Of a DNA stretch of 64,000 nt, positions 35,510-47,141 are shown piece after piece. The notes under the pieces were generated by a model. It was given only the letters and a program-made list of their open reading frames with translations. It searched no databases and had not been told where the DNA came from. Each line of letters opens with the position of its first letter. Positions within the stretch are counted from its first letter, which is position 1. Source of the DNA: Ziziphus jujuba (taxonomy: Eukaryota > Streptophyta > Magnoliopsida > Rosales > Rhamnaceae); NCBI RefSeq assembly GCF_031755915.1, contig NC_083386.1:10168001-10232000 (forward strand). Reading direction: 5' to 3'. The position numbers and the translations under genes are program-made.

Positions 35510-36237
35510 TAATTTCCATACATATATATATATATATATATATATGCGTGTATGTCTGTGCGCGTCTGTCTCTATTACCCAAAAAAATATATATAGATAT
35601 AAACAGTCCGTTTCCAACATGGTCATCAATAATAAAACTTTAAAGAAGATTTCTCTGAAAACTGGCATCTAAAATGACATCCAGATTTTATTAAATTGTG
35701 GATGTCCGCACTGGTAAATTCTTGTAGATATATAGGTCTCTATTTTGTGCGTTTATGTATCTCAAGATGCATAATATATTTTTAAAAAACACGGTCTACG
35801 TTTTGACAATAAGATTTGAAAACCACAATTGTGTAAACTAAGAGTTCATACTACAATTGAACTCCATGTCACACTCCGTCCCAAAAGCAGACTCCCAACA
35901 CAGCCAATTTTACTTAAAAGACCAAAAAAGTGATTTACCTGTATAGGATGTAGTTGGAGAGTTCTAGCCCTCAATACAGGACTCAAAAAAGAAATCTCAC
36001 TTGGACATGAATTGATGATAACAACAATGTACGAGTATCTGTGACGAATAAGGTTAACAATACTACTTTTTGTACCATATCTACATCAAACAAAAGCGTA
36101 AAATTTGGTTTTACTCACATTGGATCCACTTGGGATAACCTCGGCAAGCCATCATGACCATCTTCAATGCTCATTAAGATGACTCCAGGGACAGATGAAG
36201 AACCAGTATTGTGAAAACGGACCCGTTCATCAAACTA

Positions 36238-37017
36238 TGTTGCTCGGACTTGGTTGCGAGAGTCAGATATGGACACATATTTAAGAGTCAAATTCATCAA
36301 TTCTTAAAATTTAAAATACGAAGATACGGATAATAAGTATCCAAAATTTGAATACGAGTGCGGGATGCACTTGAAATGATATTCTTGTTTCAAAATATAG
36401 GCATCTTAATCCCTCTAAATGTTATCTCTTTTCAAAATTTAATACTCTAATAATAATAAAAAAATTGAAAGCATCAATTGTTTATGTAATTTTTATTTAA
36501 TATAAAATTAATAAAATAATAGTAAAAATAGGGTAATTAATAGCTTAGATCTGTGTTTTCTTCTCAATACTTTTGAAGTCACATTGGTAAATGTATGGCG
36601 GACAGATTGGACTCTGCACGTCTTTAGTCACATTGCTTTTCTTCTCTTCCCTATGCTTTTCTTCAAACTTTTCTCCTCTCTCTTCTCTTTCCAATTCCAC
36701 CATGGAAGCTTAGCAGGCAGGAAACTCTGTTCTTTCTTTTTATGCCATGGATTCTCGGATCCTTTCTTTTATATCTCTTTTCCTTTCTTTTTATATCTCT
36801 TTTCCATCTCTATCTTTTTTTCTTCTCTTTACCAATGCTTTTCTCTCTTTTTTTTCTCCATGGATAGATTCTTTATTTTCTTCATGGAAGCTCTTAGTTG
36901 TATAAAACAGCCGCACCCATTTTTCCCATGGCGTATCCGGAACGGATTCCGCACCCGTATCCATGCCGTGCCGTGTCGATACTGGTGCTTGGGTGATTTT
37001 GAAGAGTCCGAGCATCA
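36238..37017. mobile_element. TIR-bounded insertion, 780 bp, non-coding
   Basis: The ends TGTTGCTCGGACT and AGTCCGAGCATCA form a 13-bp inverted repeat with one mismatch. Inner regions near both ends also share GTATCC/GGATA-type words. It sits at the 5' border of the PU1 exon reading ERVRFHNTG, so it would disturb splicing there. The internal pyrimidine-rich sequence holds no transposase. The target duplication was not identified. Confidence 0.55.
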
Positions 37018-38945
37018 CAGACATCAAAGGAGGGAAAAAGAGAATAAAAAACCAAAATAAAATATTACAAAACAAAAAAACAAACAAAAACAAAAACAAA
37101 ACAAAAATTGTAGAGTTTGTACAAAAAAGGTTTCTTGGAAGAGAGTAAAAAGAAAAAACGTTAAAAAAAAACAAAAAAAAAAAGGAAAGAAACATAAATA
37201 AGAATGCAGAGTGGGAGAACCAAGGGTTTCCGCACTAACACAAGATTATTCTTGTGGTAATTTAACCCTTAATTTCTAACAGTTTATGCTTTTCAGTTTG
37301 CTGGCAATTTAGCATTGCCAATGATTAGCAACCTTATGGTATAATTACAATTGCTCACGATAATTCTAACAAACAAGCTAGGGGTGGCTTACAAAAATAT
37401 GTAACGTAGGGCATTTCAGCTCCAAAGCAGCACAGGCGTTATATTTCAGAATCTTTACATGTTTGGACACACCACTTCAGCATTCTAATGACAAGGAATT
37501 AAAGATTTCCCCCTACTCCTTTTCTACCAGCAAACAGAACATCTAATTCTGACCTAACATAATATTTCCTCAAACCGTACACTAAAATAGTTATTGCCAG
37601 GAATAACATCTAAAAACAATATTCCAGCCAAATTAACAATTTGATGACTGAAAACTAAGCTTTTCCTGTATATGAATTCACTTGGCATCAGTCTCTCTTC
37701 TTTGAGTAGTCCAGATTATTATAGACACTGAGTATACTACTTTCAGAATAAATAAAAACAAGTTTGTAAATTGTAACAATGAAGTTTTTCCTTATCGCTT
37801 ATAAAGATAACCCATTTCCTTGTTGGACTCAATTTGAAGATAGGAAAATAATTAATAATTATGTAAACACTGTTATCACTTCAAGAAACATGGGTATTGA
37901 AAATCTTGAAAATTAAATTATGTTCCTCACCAGGATGGCATTTGCTGTCTTCAGGCTGAAAAGAGGTGAAGAATACCTAATGCACAACAAATTCGAGAAA
38001 TTTTCCACAGCAGCAAGGATGTGACTTTTCTGAGGCTTGAATGATGGATGAGCCAATATAGGTTGAATTCTAACAAAGCCCAAGATAATCAATCAACATG
38101 ATATACCATCAGACTAGCAATCTCCTATAAGAGAAAAATTAAAACAAATATTCCAAAGAGCTTCAAATAATAACTATGAAAATACAGGAGAGTAGTTACA
38201 GTGGCCAGTTCTTCCCATTCTTCTCTTCTGGGGGAAATCCAACTCCCAATTGTAGGAATTGTAAGTAAGATCAAGCCTGGAAATTCAGACATAGCGTTAA
38301 ATTCAAGGTAGAAGTACTATGAGCAGGTTGTCTTAATTCCTCAATTAGAAAAGAAAAAAGAAAATAGATAAAAAAGGATTGAAATACCCATTTGAAGTCA
38401 AATGAATACCGCTAAGCCTACAGCCCACTTAAACATTTAAGGCCATACAACAAAAGTAAAAATATTGGTCTACCAGTTGAACCAATCACCAGAGTTATAT
38501 GAATCACGATCAAGTGATTTTGAGCGCAGCATCTCAGCACCGGAATGGAAAAAGGGTATTCCCTGGAGCCAGAAATTATTTAAATACTGGTTAACACTCT
38601 GTCAGCATAGATACATACCCATAGATACAAACATTCTTTTGCACACAGATCAAAAAATGAATTATTCCATACTAATTATTGATAATTATAAATAATGCTA
38701 ATAACTTGATTGCTACTGACTCAGAAGTACATCATTCAGACAGAGGTAAGCAAATAACACATAATTACTGATTCATACTCCATGGAATAAGAGTTTGCCA
38801 TTCTGCAGTCACAAAGAAAGCATACGGAAGTAACCTGAGGTCGTGAACCATACTTGTATGGAGTTGGATGACACAAAATATTCTGCAGTGTCCATCCAAT
38901 AATTTAAGTGTGGTTATTAACCCTTTCTTTTTTTTTTTTTGGTAA

Positions 38946-39338
38946 GGTTACCCAATGCCAGTGTTGGAGAATCAGCTACCAAATTTAAGGTTTCTTTTCG
39001 TTGCTTTGAATGCATTTGTTGGTTCTACAATGGTTTGCTCTGCCCATGGATTTCCAAACTTAGACACTCTTCAACTCACTGAATTGGACAATTTAAGAGA
39101 GTGGATAGTAAAGAAAGGTGCGATGCCAAGTCTCAAGAAATTAAGAATTGATTACCTTCCCGAATTAGAGATGATTCCAGAAGGCTTGAAATTTGTGACT
39201 TCCCTCAAAGAATTGGATATTGACAAGATGAGCAACTCCTGCTGCGAGAATTTTCAAGTGAAAAATGGAATTGAAGGGCAGGATTACTACAAAGTCCGAC
39301 ACATACCCTCCATTTCTTTTACGAATATTGAAGATTAA
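38946..39338 (+). pseudogene. NLR LRR-tail fragment
   Basis: 127 codons in frame: MPVLENQLPNLRFL, STMVCSAHGFPNLDTLQL, LREWIVKKGAMPSLKKL, ELEMIPEGLKFVTSL and KNGIEGQDYYKVRHIPSI to a stop. This equals the last ~125 residues of the NLRs at 30691 and 50960. There is no CC, NB-ARC or promoter; the sequence directly before it is PU1-relic intron. It is a duplicated gene end, not a gene. Confidence 0.88.
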
Positions 39339-39732
39339 TTTATGTATTGAAGGGAAGGATCCCTACAAAGTCAAACACATGCCCCTCCAATCTCGTCCAG
39401 TTTTTTTTTTTTTTTTTTTTTTACTAGATAGCACATTTTGTATGCTTTTTGTTTTCTGCTTTTTATTGTTAGTATATTATGGTGTACATATATGATATTC
39501 TTTAAACCATTATGAATCTGGAGTTAAAGTACTATTTTTGATCTTTTTTTTTTTTTTTGGTCTATACGGTTAGCAGTCTAATTTTTTTTGTTGTTGAATT
39601 CAATTTTGCCTTTTCTATTGAATTTTTTTTTCTTCTATTTTTGCTATTTGAATCTGGAAAGTAGTAATTTTAAATTAAAGTTCAATATACATATATATAT
39701 AATTCAACAAATATATATATATATATATTATA
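39339..39732. other. NLR 3' flank
   Basis: Homologous to the flanks after 33629 and 34316. Poly-T at 39401-39421 and TA repeats near 39690-39730. No gene. Confidence 0.6.
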
Positions 39733-41595
39733 CGTTTGTAGTAAGTTAAACAATGTTTTTTTGTTCCATCAGGTAAACAAATGCACTCACATTTTCGTGA
39801 AGTTATTTCTCATTTGAACTAACAAATTAAATAATTGATTTATAGCTTTATAATTCACACTAAGGTGTCAACCATAAATATCAAATATCATAGACATTCA
39901 TTCATCAAATATCATATTTACAGCCAACCATGGTAGCCAGCAACCTGCCCAAATTTTCCGAAGTTCGACAAACAAAGATGTTGTCCTTGCAGGTACATTG
40001 AAACACCCCATGGAAGTTTCATATATATAGAACTTTTGATTACGTGATCGGTTGACGTCAACTGCACCAATTTTCTCTATTCGTGCGTTTATATATCTCA
40101 GGATGCATATATAATATGTTTAAAAAACAGAGTCTATGTTTCGACAACAAGATTTGAAAACCACAATTGTGTAAACTAAAAGTTCATACTACAATTAATT
40201 TCCATGTCACACTCCACCCCCAAAGCAGACTCCCAACACAGACAATTTTACTTAAAAAAATCAAAAAAGTGATTTACCTGTATATGATGTAGTTGGAGAG
40301 TTCTAGCCCTCAATGCAGTAGCCAAAAAAGAAATCTCACTTGGACATGAATTGATGATAACAACAATGTACAAGTATCTGCAACAAGGTTAACAATACTA
40401 CTTTTTGTACTGTATCAGCATCAAACAAAGGCGTAGAATTTAGTTTTACTCACATTGGATCGAGTTAGGGTAACCCTGGCACACATCATGACCATCTCCA
40501 ATGCTCATTACTATGACTCCAGGGACCAAAAGAGAGCCAGTATTGCGAAAATGTACCTGTTCGAAACAACAAAAGATATATTATGTCCCTGCCTTTGGAG
40601 GTAAGCCTTATCTCTTCTATTTTTAAAAAGATTCTCAATTACCATTCTGATGTTAAATTCAACTAGGAATAAATTAGATCATATTTTAAGCATAGTAGTA
40701 AATTTAAATGAACATCAAAGGAGGAAAAAAGAGAATCAGAAACAATAATAAAATATAAAAAAGACAAAACAAAAATGGTAGCATTGTCCAAAAAAGTTTA
40801 TTGGAAGAGAGGGAAAAGAAAAAACATTAAAAAACAAAACAGGAAAGAAACATAAATAAGAATTCACAGAGTGGGAGAACCAAGGGCTTCAGCACTAACA
40901 CAAGACTACTCTTGTGGTAATTTATCCAGCAATTTCTAATAGTAAATTATGGTTTAAAGTTAGATATTAATTTGGTAATGCCAATGAATTAGAAAGCTTA
41001 TGGTAAAATTACAATTGCTCACGATAATTCTAACAAACACCCTAGGGTGATTTATAAAGATATGTAACGTAGGGCGTTTCAGCTCCAAAGCAGCACAGGC
41101 ATTATGCTTCAGAATCTCAACATGTTTGGACACACTACTTCAGCATTTTTTAATTCCCCCTACTCCTTTTCTACCATTAAACAGAACATCTAATTCCGAT
41201 TAAAGATACACTGACATAGAAGTAGTTAAACCGGCAACGATGCTATTATTCTTGTTGCCAACTGATTTATCCTGCATCTTGCATCCACAGAAATTGTAAT
41301 TGGAGTCTACTGGTATTGGAGTAAGTAGGAGAAGAAGTTTGAAATAATATGAAACAATGTTAAACATTACATGTACAATATATTACCTTCAAGCTCACAA
41401 TGTTGAACAGGGTTTCATTGTTATGGCAGAAACAGAATTAACTGAAAAGTTTTTACTTTAAATCCCTTGGTTTTGCAATGTCATATCATCATTAGAGTCG
41501 GGTCTAAAATGTCAAGGCTGACAACAATATCAATAATTCTGATAATCTATTTAAAGAAATGACAGAAATTAGCATCAAAATATAGAAACTTTCAA
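39733..41595 (-). pseudogene. PU1: PU1 3'-half relic, copy 5
   Basis: The minus strand has the final exon near 40066-39958 (its stop codon changed to TGG), the RTLQLHP exon near 40365-40270, the MSIEDGH exon near 40560-40455, the ERCRINH exon near 41312-41240 and the VSAHNNETLFNIVSLK exon near 41440-41386. The exons known at 37931-38562 in copy 4 are missing. At 41595 the PU1 intron is joined directly to an NLR tail. Confidence 0.78.
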
Positions 41596-41800
41596 ATTGT
41601 GATACATACCCTCTGTCTTTATAAAATATTAAATCTAAATTCATCTACGTCTTTTTTTTTTTTTTTTTTGGGTGTTTAGTATTCCTTTGTTTCTTCCAAA
41701 TTTGAGTTTAATTATATGATGTGCTAACTCATTTATTTGAATAGGACTTCTGCTGCTTTGTTTTGAGAAGGTAGCCCCCTTTTGCAGTTTCTTCTTCTTT
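41596..41800 (+). pseudogene. NLR tail micro-fragment with 3' flank
   Basis: 41602-41640 encodes RHIPSVF, the last residues of the NLR family here, followed by its downstream sequence (41725-41780 matches 44000-44060). Only about 15 codons remain. Confidence 0.6.
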
Positions 41801-43517
41801 TATATAATATATACAGTTCTGAACTTAAAAGATTATCACTAAAAGCATGGCGATTTTTTAGTCATACGTGGCGATTTTTTAGCCATATGTTTGATTGAGC
41901 TGAAGTTAAACACCAGAGGCAAAGCGACTTCTTTGTTCTTATATTCTATTAAGTTTTTTGGACAAACATTAAATTCTTTGATTCTCTAATTTTCTTTGTT
42001 TTATTTCTCCTTTTGCCTTTTGGATGAATATGATGGATTTTGCAATGAGGGCAATAAAACAATAATAAAAACAATAACAGAATAAGAACAAAACAGAAAT
42101 GGCAGAGTTGTCTAATAAAGCTTTATGGAAGAAGAGATAGGGAAAAAAAAATGTTAAGAAACAAAATAGGAAGAAAATATAAGCAAGAATGGACAAATTG
42201 AAAGAACCATGAGTATAGAAAATAAGATACATACACAGACACACAAACCCAAACATGCATACACACATATCAAAAATGAATTATTTCCATACTAATTTAT
42301 GATAATTATAAATAATGCTAACAAGTTGATTGTTAATGGACTCAAATAATTACATTATTCAGACAGAGGTAAGCAAATAATATTGAATACATAACTACTA
42401 ATTATACTACATGGAATAAGAGTTTTACATTCTATAGTCACAATGGATGCATAATTAAGTAACCTGCCCCATACATAGTAGTATGGTGTTGGACAACACA
42501 AACTATACTGCAGCGTCCATCCAATAGCCGTAGTTAATACCTATTTTTTATGGTCTTATATTAACTAAGATAATTGAACTGGCTAGTTGGTTCAAGGATG
42601 AACTTGTAATGCAAGGTACTTATCCTACTTCAATGCTGCAAAATACTTCACTGTATGCATAATTGCTTAAAGGTGTCTTCTTCTTTACATGTAGGGTATA
42701 GTATCAAAGCACTGCTAAAAATAGAGATCTAATAGATGAAGAGCAGTCCACATTGTCTATCAGAAGCATATTTCATAAAAGATTGCCCAATCATGCACTT
42801 GAGATAAGAATTCTTGCCCAATCATGCACTTGAGATAAGAACTCTCTTATTGCTAATCAATGAGATTAAAAGACAAACCCCTCTGCTATGTAATTACACT
42901 CACTATAGCTATGAATTACATTCACTTTAAATGCTAATGGAACAGCAATTGCTTTAATTGAATACCAAAAGAATATAAAACATAAAGAAAGATAAGGTGA
43001 CAAAGAAAAAGAAAAAGAAAAGTCTGATTTCATCATATACTAATACAGAAGTAGTTAAACCTGTGATAATGCTATTATACTTGTTGCCAAATGATTTATC
43101 CTGCATCTTTCATCCACAGAAATTTTAATTGGAGTCTACAGGTAATGGAGTAAGTAAGATAAGAAGTTTGAAATGATATGAAAAAATGTTAAACTTACAT
43201 ATACAATATATTGATCTTACCTTCAGGCTCACAATGTCCCACAGGGTTGGGCAGAAATGTGATTAACCTGAAAAGTTTTTACTTTATCGATCCTATGGTA
43301 TTGCAATTTTATATCATCATTAGAGTTGGTTTAAAATGTCAAGGCTGACAATAATATCATTAGTTCTGATAATCTATTTAGAGAAATAACAGAAGTTAGC
43401 ATCAAAACATAGAAACTTTCAAGGAAAAGAGTATATGGTGCTAATGTTTGATGTAGAATTTTAAATTTTTAATAGACAAGTATCCAGAGAAGCAGGATGC
43501 CTTTGCTTTTTCAGGAA
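41801..43517 (-). pseudogene. PU1: PU1 relic, copy 6
   Basis: The minus strand holds the ERCRINH exon near 43140-43061 and part of the TLWDIVSLK exon near 43262-43219, plus introns matching other copies (42240-42620 matches 2740-3150). A nearby block at 42090-42220 matches an intron from much nearer the 3' end (compare 37090-37250), so sequence between was deleted. A direct repeat of about 35 bp occurs at 42785-42840. The relic ends abruptly at 43517 at an LRR fragment. Confidence 0.7.
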
Positions 43518-43952
43518 TCAATCTTCCAAATTGATTTTATGGAACTCTCACATGAAGCAGGACCCAATGCCAGTTTTGGAGAAGCCACCAAATTTAAGGT
43601 TTCTCAAGCTTGGTTACAATGTGTATGGTGGTTCTACAATGGTTTTCTCTGCCAATGGATTTTCAAAGCCAGAGACTCTTCAACTCTATGAGTTAAAGTT
43701 TTTAAAAGCCTGGATGGTAGAGAAAGATGCAATGCCAAGTCTCAAGATATTAACAATTTATGAAATGTCCAATCTAGAATTAATTCCAGAAGGGTTACAA
43801 TTTGTCACTTTAAAGAATTGAAGATTGTCCATATGGGCAATTCATTTGGTGAGAAGCTTCAAATCAAAAATGGAGTTGAAGGGGAGGATTACCACAAAGT
43901 GCAACACATACCCTCTATCTCTATAACACATGTAATTGATGGACAGGATTAG
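43518..43952 (+). pseudogene. NLR LRR-tail fragment, frameshifted
   Basis: ILWNSHMKQDPMPVLEK, NLRFLKLGYNVYGGSTMV, MPSLKILTIYEMSNLELI and PEGLQFVT lead to a stop at 43821. A small deletion there shifts the frame, and KIVHMGNSFGEKLQIKNG follows in another frame to TAG at 43950-43952. It matches the last ~140 residues of the NLR at 50960, including ITHVIDGQD at the end. It has no upstream NLR domains. Confidence 0.85.
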
Positions 43953-44439
43953 TAGTTCATGGTTCTTTGAAATTGAGTTTTATTTATCTAATGTGTAAAA
44001 CTCATTCATTTATTTGAATAGGACTTGCTGGCTTGTTTTGAGAAGGTCACCAGTTTCTTAAGCTTCTTTTAATTTTATTTTTTCGATTTTGCTACAGAGG
44101 GAGTTGCTATATGTAAGGATATGTAACCAACCACTCTGTTAAAATCGGACCATAACTTGTCTTCCTCTTTTTTGGTCCCATAACAATATAATGCTTTTAC
44201 TTTTACTTATAAAAATATCATGTTCATATCGATTTCATAATGACATTATAGATTATTAATGTGTGATGCTTTTCTTTATGCTTTAGATTTATATAATAAA
44301 ATGGACTAGGAATATAATCTTTTAGGAAGACTATAAACACCTGTAACTACATATATAAATATCTCGTTGTATGCATTTTAGAACGTGTAATATGTTATAG
44401 TACTCAGTATACATTTTGACAACTAGATTTGAAAACTAC
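43953..44439. other. NLR 3' flank
   Basis: Similar to the 3' flank at 53877-54240. No gene recognised. Confidence 0.5.
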
Positions 44440-46665
44440 AATTATGTAAACTTAAAGTTCACACTACAATTGAATTGCAAGTCACTTACTCCCCATCCCC
44501 AAAGCAAACTCCAAACACAGACACTTTTACTTCAGCAAAAATTATCTAAAGAGGAGGAAAAAAAAGAAAAAAGAAAAAAGGAAGTGATTTACCTCTATAA
44601 GATGTAGTTGCAGAGTTCTTGCCCTCATGCAGGACTCCAAATTGATACCTAAATTGGACAGGAATTGACAATATCATCAACATACGTGTGGGTGGCTGTG
44701 AAGCACAAGGTTAACAATTCTACTATTTGTACTGCATTTGGCATCAAACAAAAGCCTAGAATTTACTTTTACTCACATTACTATGGAAAACCAGCATTGT
44801 GAAAATGTACCAGTTCCTAACAACAAAAGATATACCATCTTCATGCCTTCTGAGGGTGGCCTTCTATTCTTTTAAATGATTTCTCAATTACCTTTCACCT
44901 GGATGGCATTTGTTGTTTTCAGGCCTTAAAGAGGCAGAGAGTACCTATGTAACAAATTTGAGAAATTTTCCACAGCCAAGGATGTGATTCTTCTGAGGAT
45001 TGAATAATGGATCAGCCAATCCAGGTTGAATTAAAACAAAAGTTCCGAAGATTCCAACATGATCTTGCTCAGAGACAGTTTCATATAATGACTATGAAAA
45101 TAGTTCTTCTCATTCTTCTCTTTTGGAGGAAGTCCAACTCCCCAATTGTTAAAATTGCAAGTAAAAAATCAAGCGGGCAAATTCAGACAATATTCAAGCA
45201 ATCAAGCTGGGAAATTGAGGTAGATGGATTATATTTCAGGTTGTATTGATTCCTCAATCAGAAAAGAAAAAAAGAAAATACATAAAATAGGATTGGAAGA
45301 TCCATTTGTAGTCAAAAGTGAAAACCAATAAGCTTATTTAAACATTTAAGACAGAAGAAAGAAGAATGCAAATAAAAATAATCTATGCACTCATCACCGG
45401 ACTTTCCCTGCAGCCAGAAATTATTTACATGCTGGTTGACTCTGTATGTCTGACAAAACACTCATGCATACACACCTAACCATGCGTATATAGACATCAA
45501 AAAACGAATTATTAGCGTACAAACTTGTGATAATTATAAATAAACTAAGCTAAGATAATTGAACTGCCTAGCTAGTTGGTTAAGGGGATGAAGTTGTTAT
45601 GTACCTTACTTCACTACAGGTATCACAATTGCATAAAGGTTTCTTCTTTTTTACATGTAGAAGCTAGTATTCTAATAGATGAACAACAGTCCATAGTGTG
45701 CATCAGGTTATCAGAAGCATATTTCCATCAAAGATGGCCCAATCATGCTCAAATGCTAACAAAACAGCCATTGCTTTAATCAACCACCAAGAGAATATAA
45801 AACATAAAGAAAGAGAAAGAAAGAGAGAAAATACAAAAAAGAGAACTGTTTTATCATATACAGACGGTGAAGTAACTAACCCCGTGACAATGCTATTATA
45901 ATTGTTGCCAAACTATTTACACTGCATAGTTCATCCAAATAAATTCCAATTGTAGTCTACAAGTAGAGGACTGAGCTAGACAACAAGTTGGAAATAAGAT
46001 GAGATTAACAATGTTAAACTTACATATGCCTTCAGGCTCACCAAGTCAAACAGGGTTCCAGTGTCATGAGCAGAAAAAGTTTGAACTTTATCAATCGCAT
46101 GGTTTTACGTGTTATATCATATCATTAGAGTTGGGTTTAAAATTATCAAGACTGACAAGTAATACAAATGGTTTTGATAATCTACGTAGAGAGATGACAG
46201 AAATTAGTAACGAAACATAGTAAATAATCCAAGGAAACTAGGATTATTTATAGCGGTAGTAGTAGCAATGTTAAATTTCTAATTGACAACTTGTCAGAGA
46301 GAAATGCAAGGCACCTCTGTTTTTTCAGGAATGTAGTAGCTAGCTAAGGTACAAAAAGTGCAAGCAATAAAAGCATATAAACAGTGATAGCTCACTTGAC
46401 GAGGATAAAGAAAGTGAAAATTTTATATGAAAGGAACAAACCTGGTCTATATTGCATTTTTTTCTTTTTCTTTTTTTCTTCCTTTATTAGTTTATATGAA
46501 AGAAAATATTAGCAACCGATCAAAGAGCAGGAAAGGGAAGGAAGATATATCTTACAACAAAAACCACAAACATAATTAGATGAGTGGATACATTGGGCTA
46601 GACCTCTGGGCACTGACTCAATACCAATAATACCCTTTCATAGCAATTCCAAATAGACAGCCTTG
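44440..46665 (-). pseudogene. PU1: PU1 3'-half relic, copy 7
   Basis: Minus-strand traces: RTLQLH exon 44690-44593, a shortened MSIEDGH-type exon 44815-44783, the LAAVENFSNL exon about 45035-44897, the NNWGVGLPP exon about 45165-45085, a remnant of the LRSKSL exon near 45420-45395, the ERCRINH exon about 45958-45881 (damaged) and SAHDTGTLFDLVSLK about 46080-46024. It continues into upstream flank that is split by the gag element at 46666. Confidence 0.72.
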
Positions 46666-47141
46666 TGTCACGGGCCTAGCTTTTCCAACACTCCCGTGCG
46701 GCACTTAGCACCTCCCTTGCTAAGTAAGCCTTGCTCACAAGCTATGAAAATGCGGAAGCTAAGAGTAAGAGAGTAGGAAGTAGGAGAGTTTGAGAGAATG
46801 TGGAGAATACTTGTATTGCTAGAATGCTTGATTCTTGGATATGCTTCGATATGCTTGGATATGTTACAAATGAGAGACCAACCCCTTTATATAGAGGGCT
46901 TGGCATGTAGGAAAGTTCTAGATATGTACACATGTCACCTATCTAGTTATGGTTCTAGATTATTCTAGGGTTATGTACAAGATATTTACATGGAGTATTC
47001 TAGAGAGATTCCAATCTACATTAGTCTAGGTTTCTCTTGAATCTTCTAGAATATTCCGGGCTTCTCTTGATCCTTCATGGAGAGTGTGGAGTCTTCCAGT
47101 TAAACCTCAAGGGTTTTACTCCTTTTGCACGGGACGTGACA
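46666..47141 (-). repeat. 3' LTR of the gag element
   Basis: 476 bp. The minus-strand TATA-like TCTATATAAAGG lies at about 46896-46885. The gag frame ends a few codons inside this LTR. Confidence 0.92.

Larger units (their letters stand above)
34683..38945 (-). pseudogene. PU1: PU1 3'-half relic, copy 4 (best 3' end)
   Basis: Exons on the minus strand: 38562-38474 ([27 protein letters not shown]), 38276-38202 (LDLTYNSYNWELDF), 38069-37931 (HPSFKPQKSHILAAVENFSN), 36230-36119 (ERVRFHNTGSSSVPGVI, MSIEDGHDGL), 36038-35939 (YSYIVVIINSCPSEISF, RTLQLHPIQ) and 35032-34922 (STGCFNVPARTTSVFVELRK and a stop). Most keep GT/AG borders, and the reading frame is fairly well preserved. Everything upstream of the 38562 exon is missing: at 38945 the sequence switches to an NLR fragment. 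A TIR element (36238) and a foldback element (35366) are inserted. Confidence 0.85.

Noticed and set aside
36584..37195. Overlapping frames of 158 and 134 aa on both strands
   Set aside because: Composed of Phe/Ser or Lys/Glu low complexity inside the TIR insertion, with no conserved motif.
46742..46933. 63-aa frame found identically at 49497-49688
   Set aside because: It is part of the two LTRs of the gag element, with no known domain; most likely chance.
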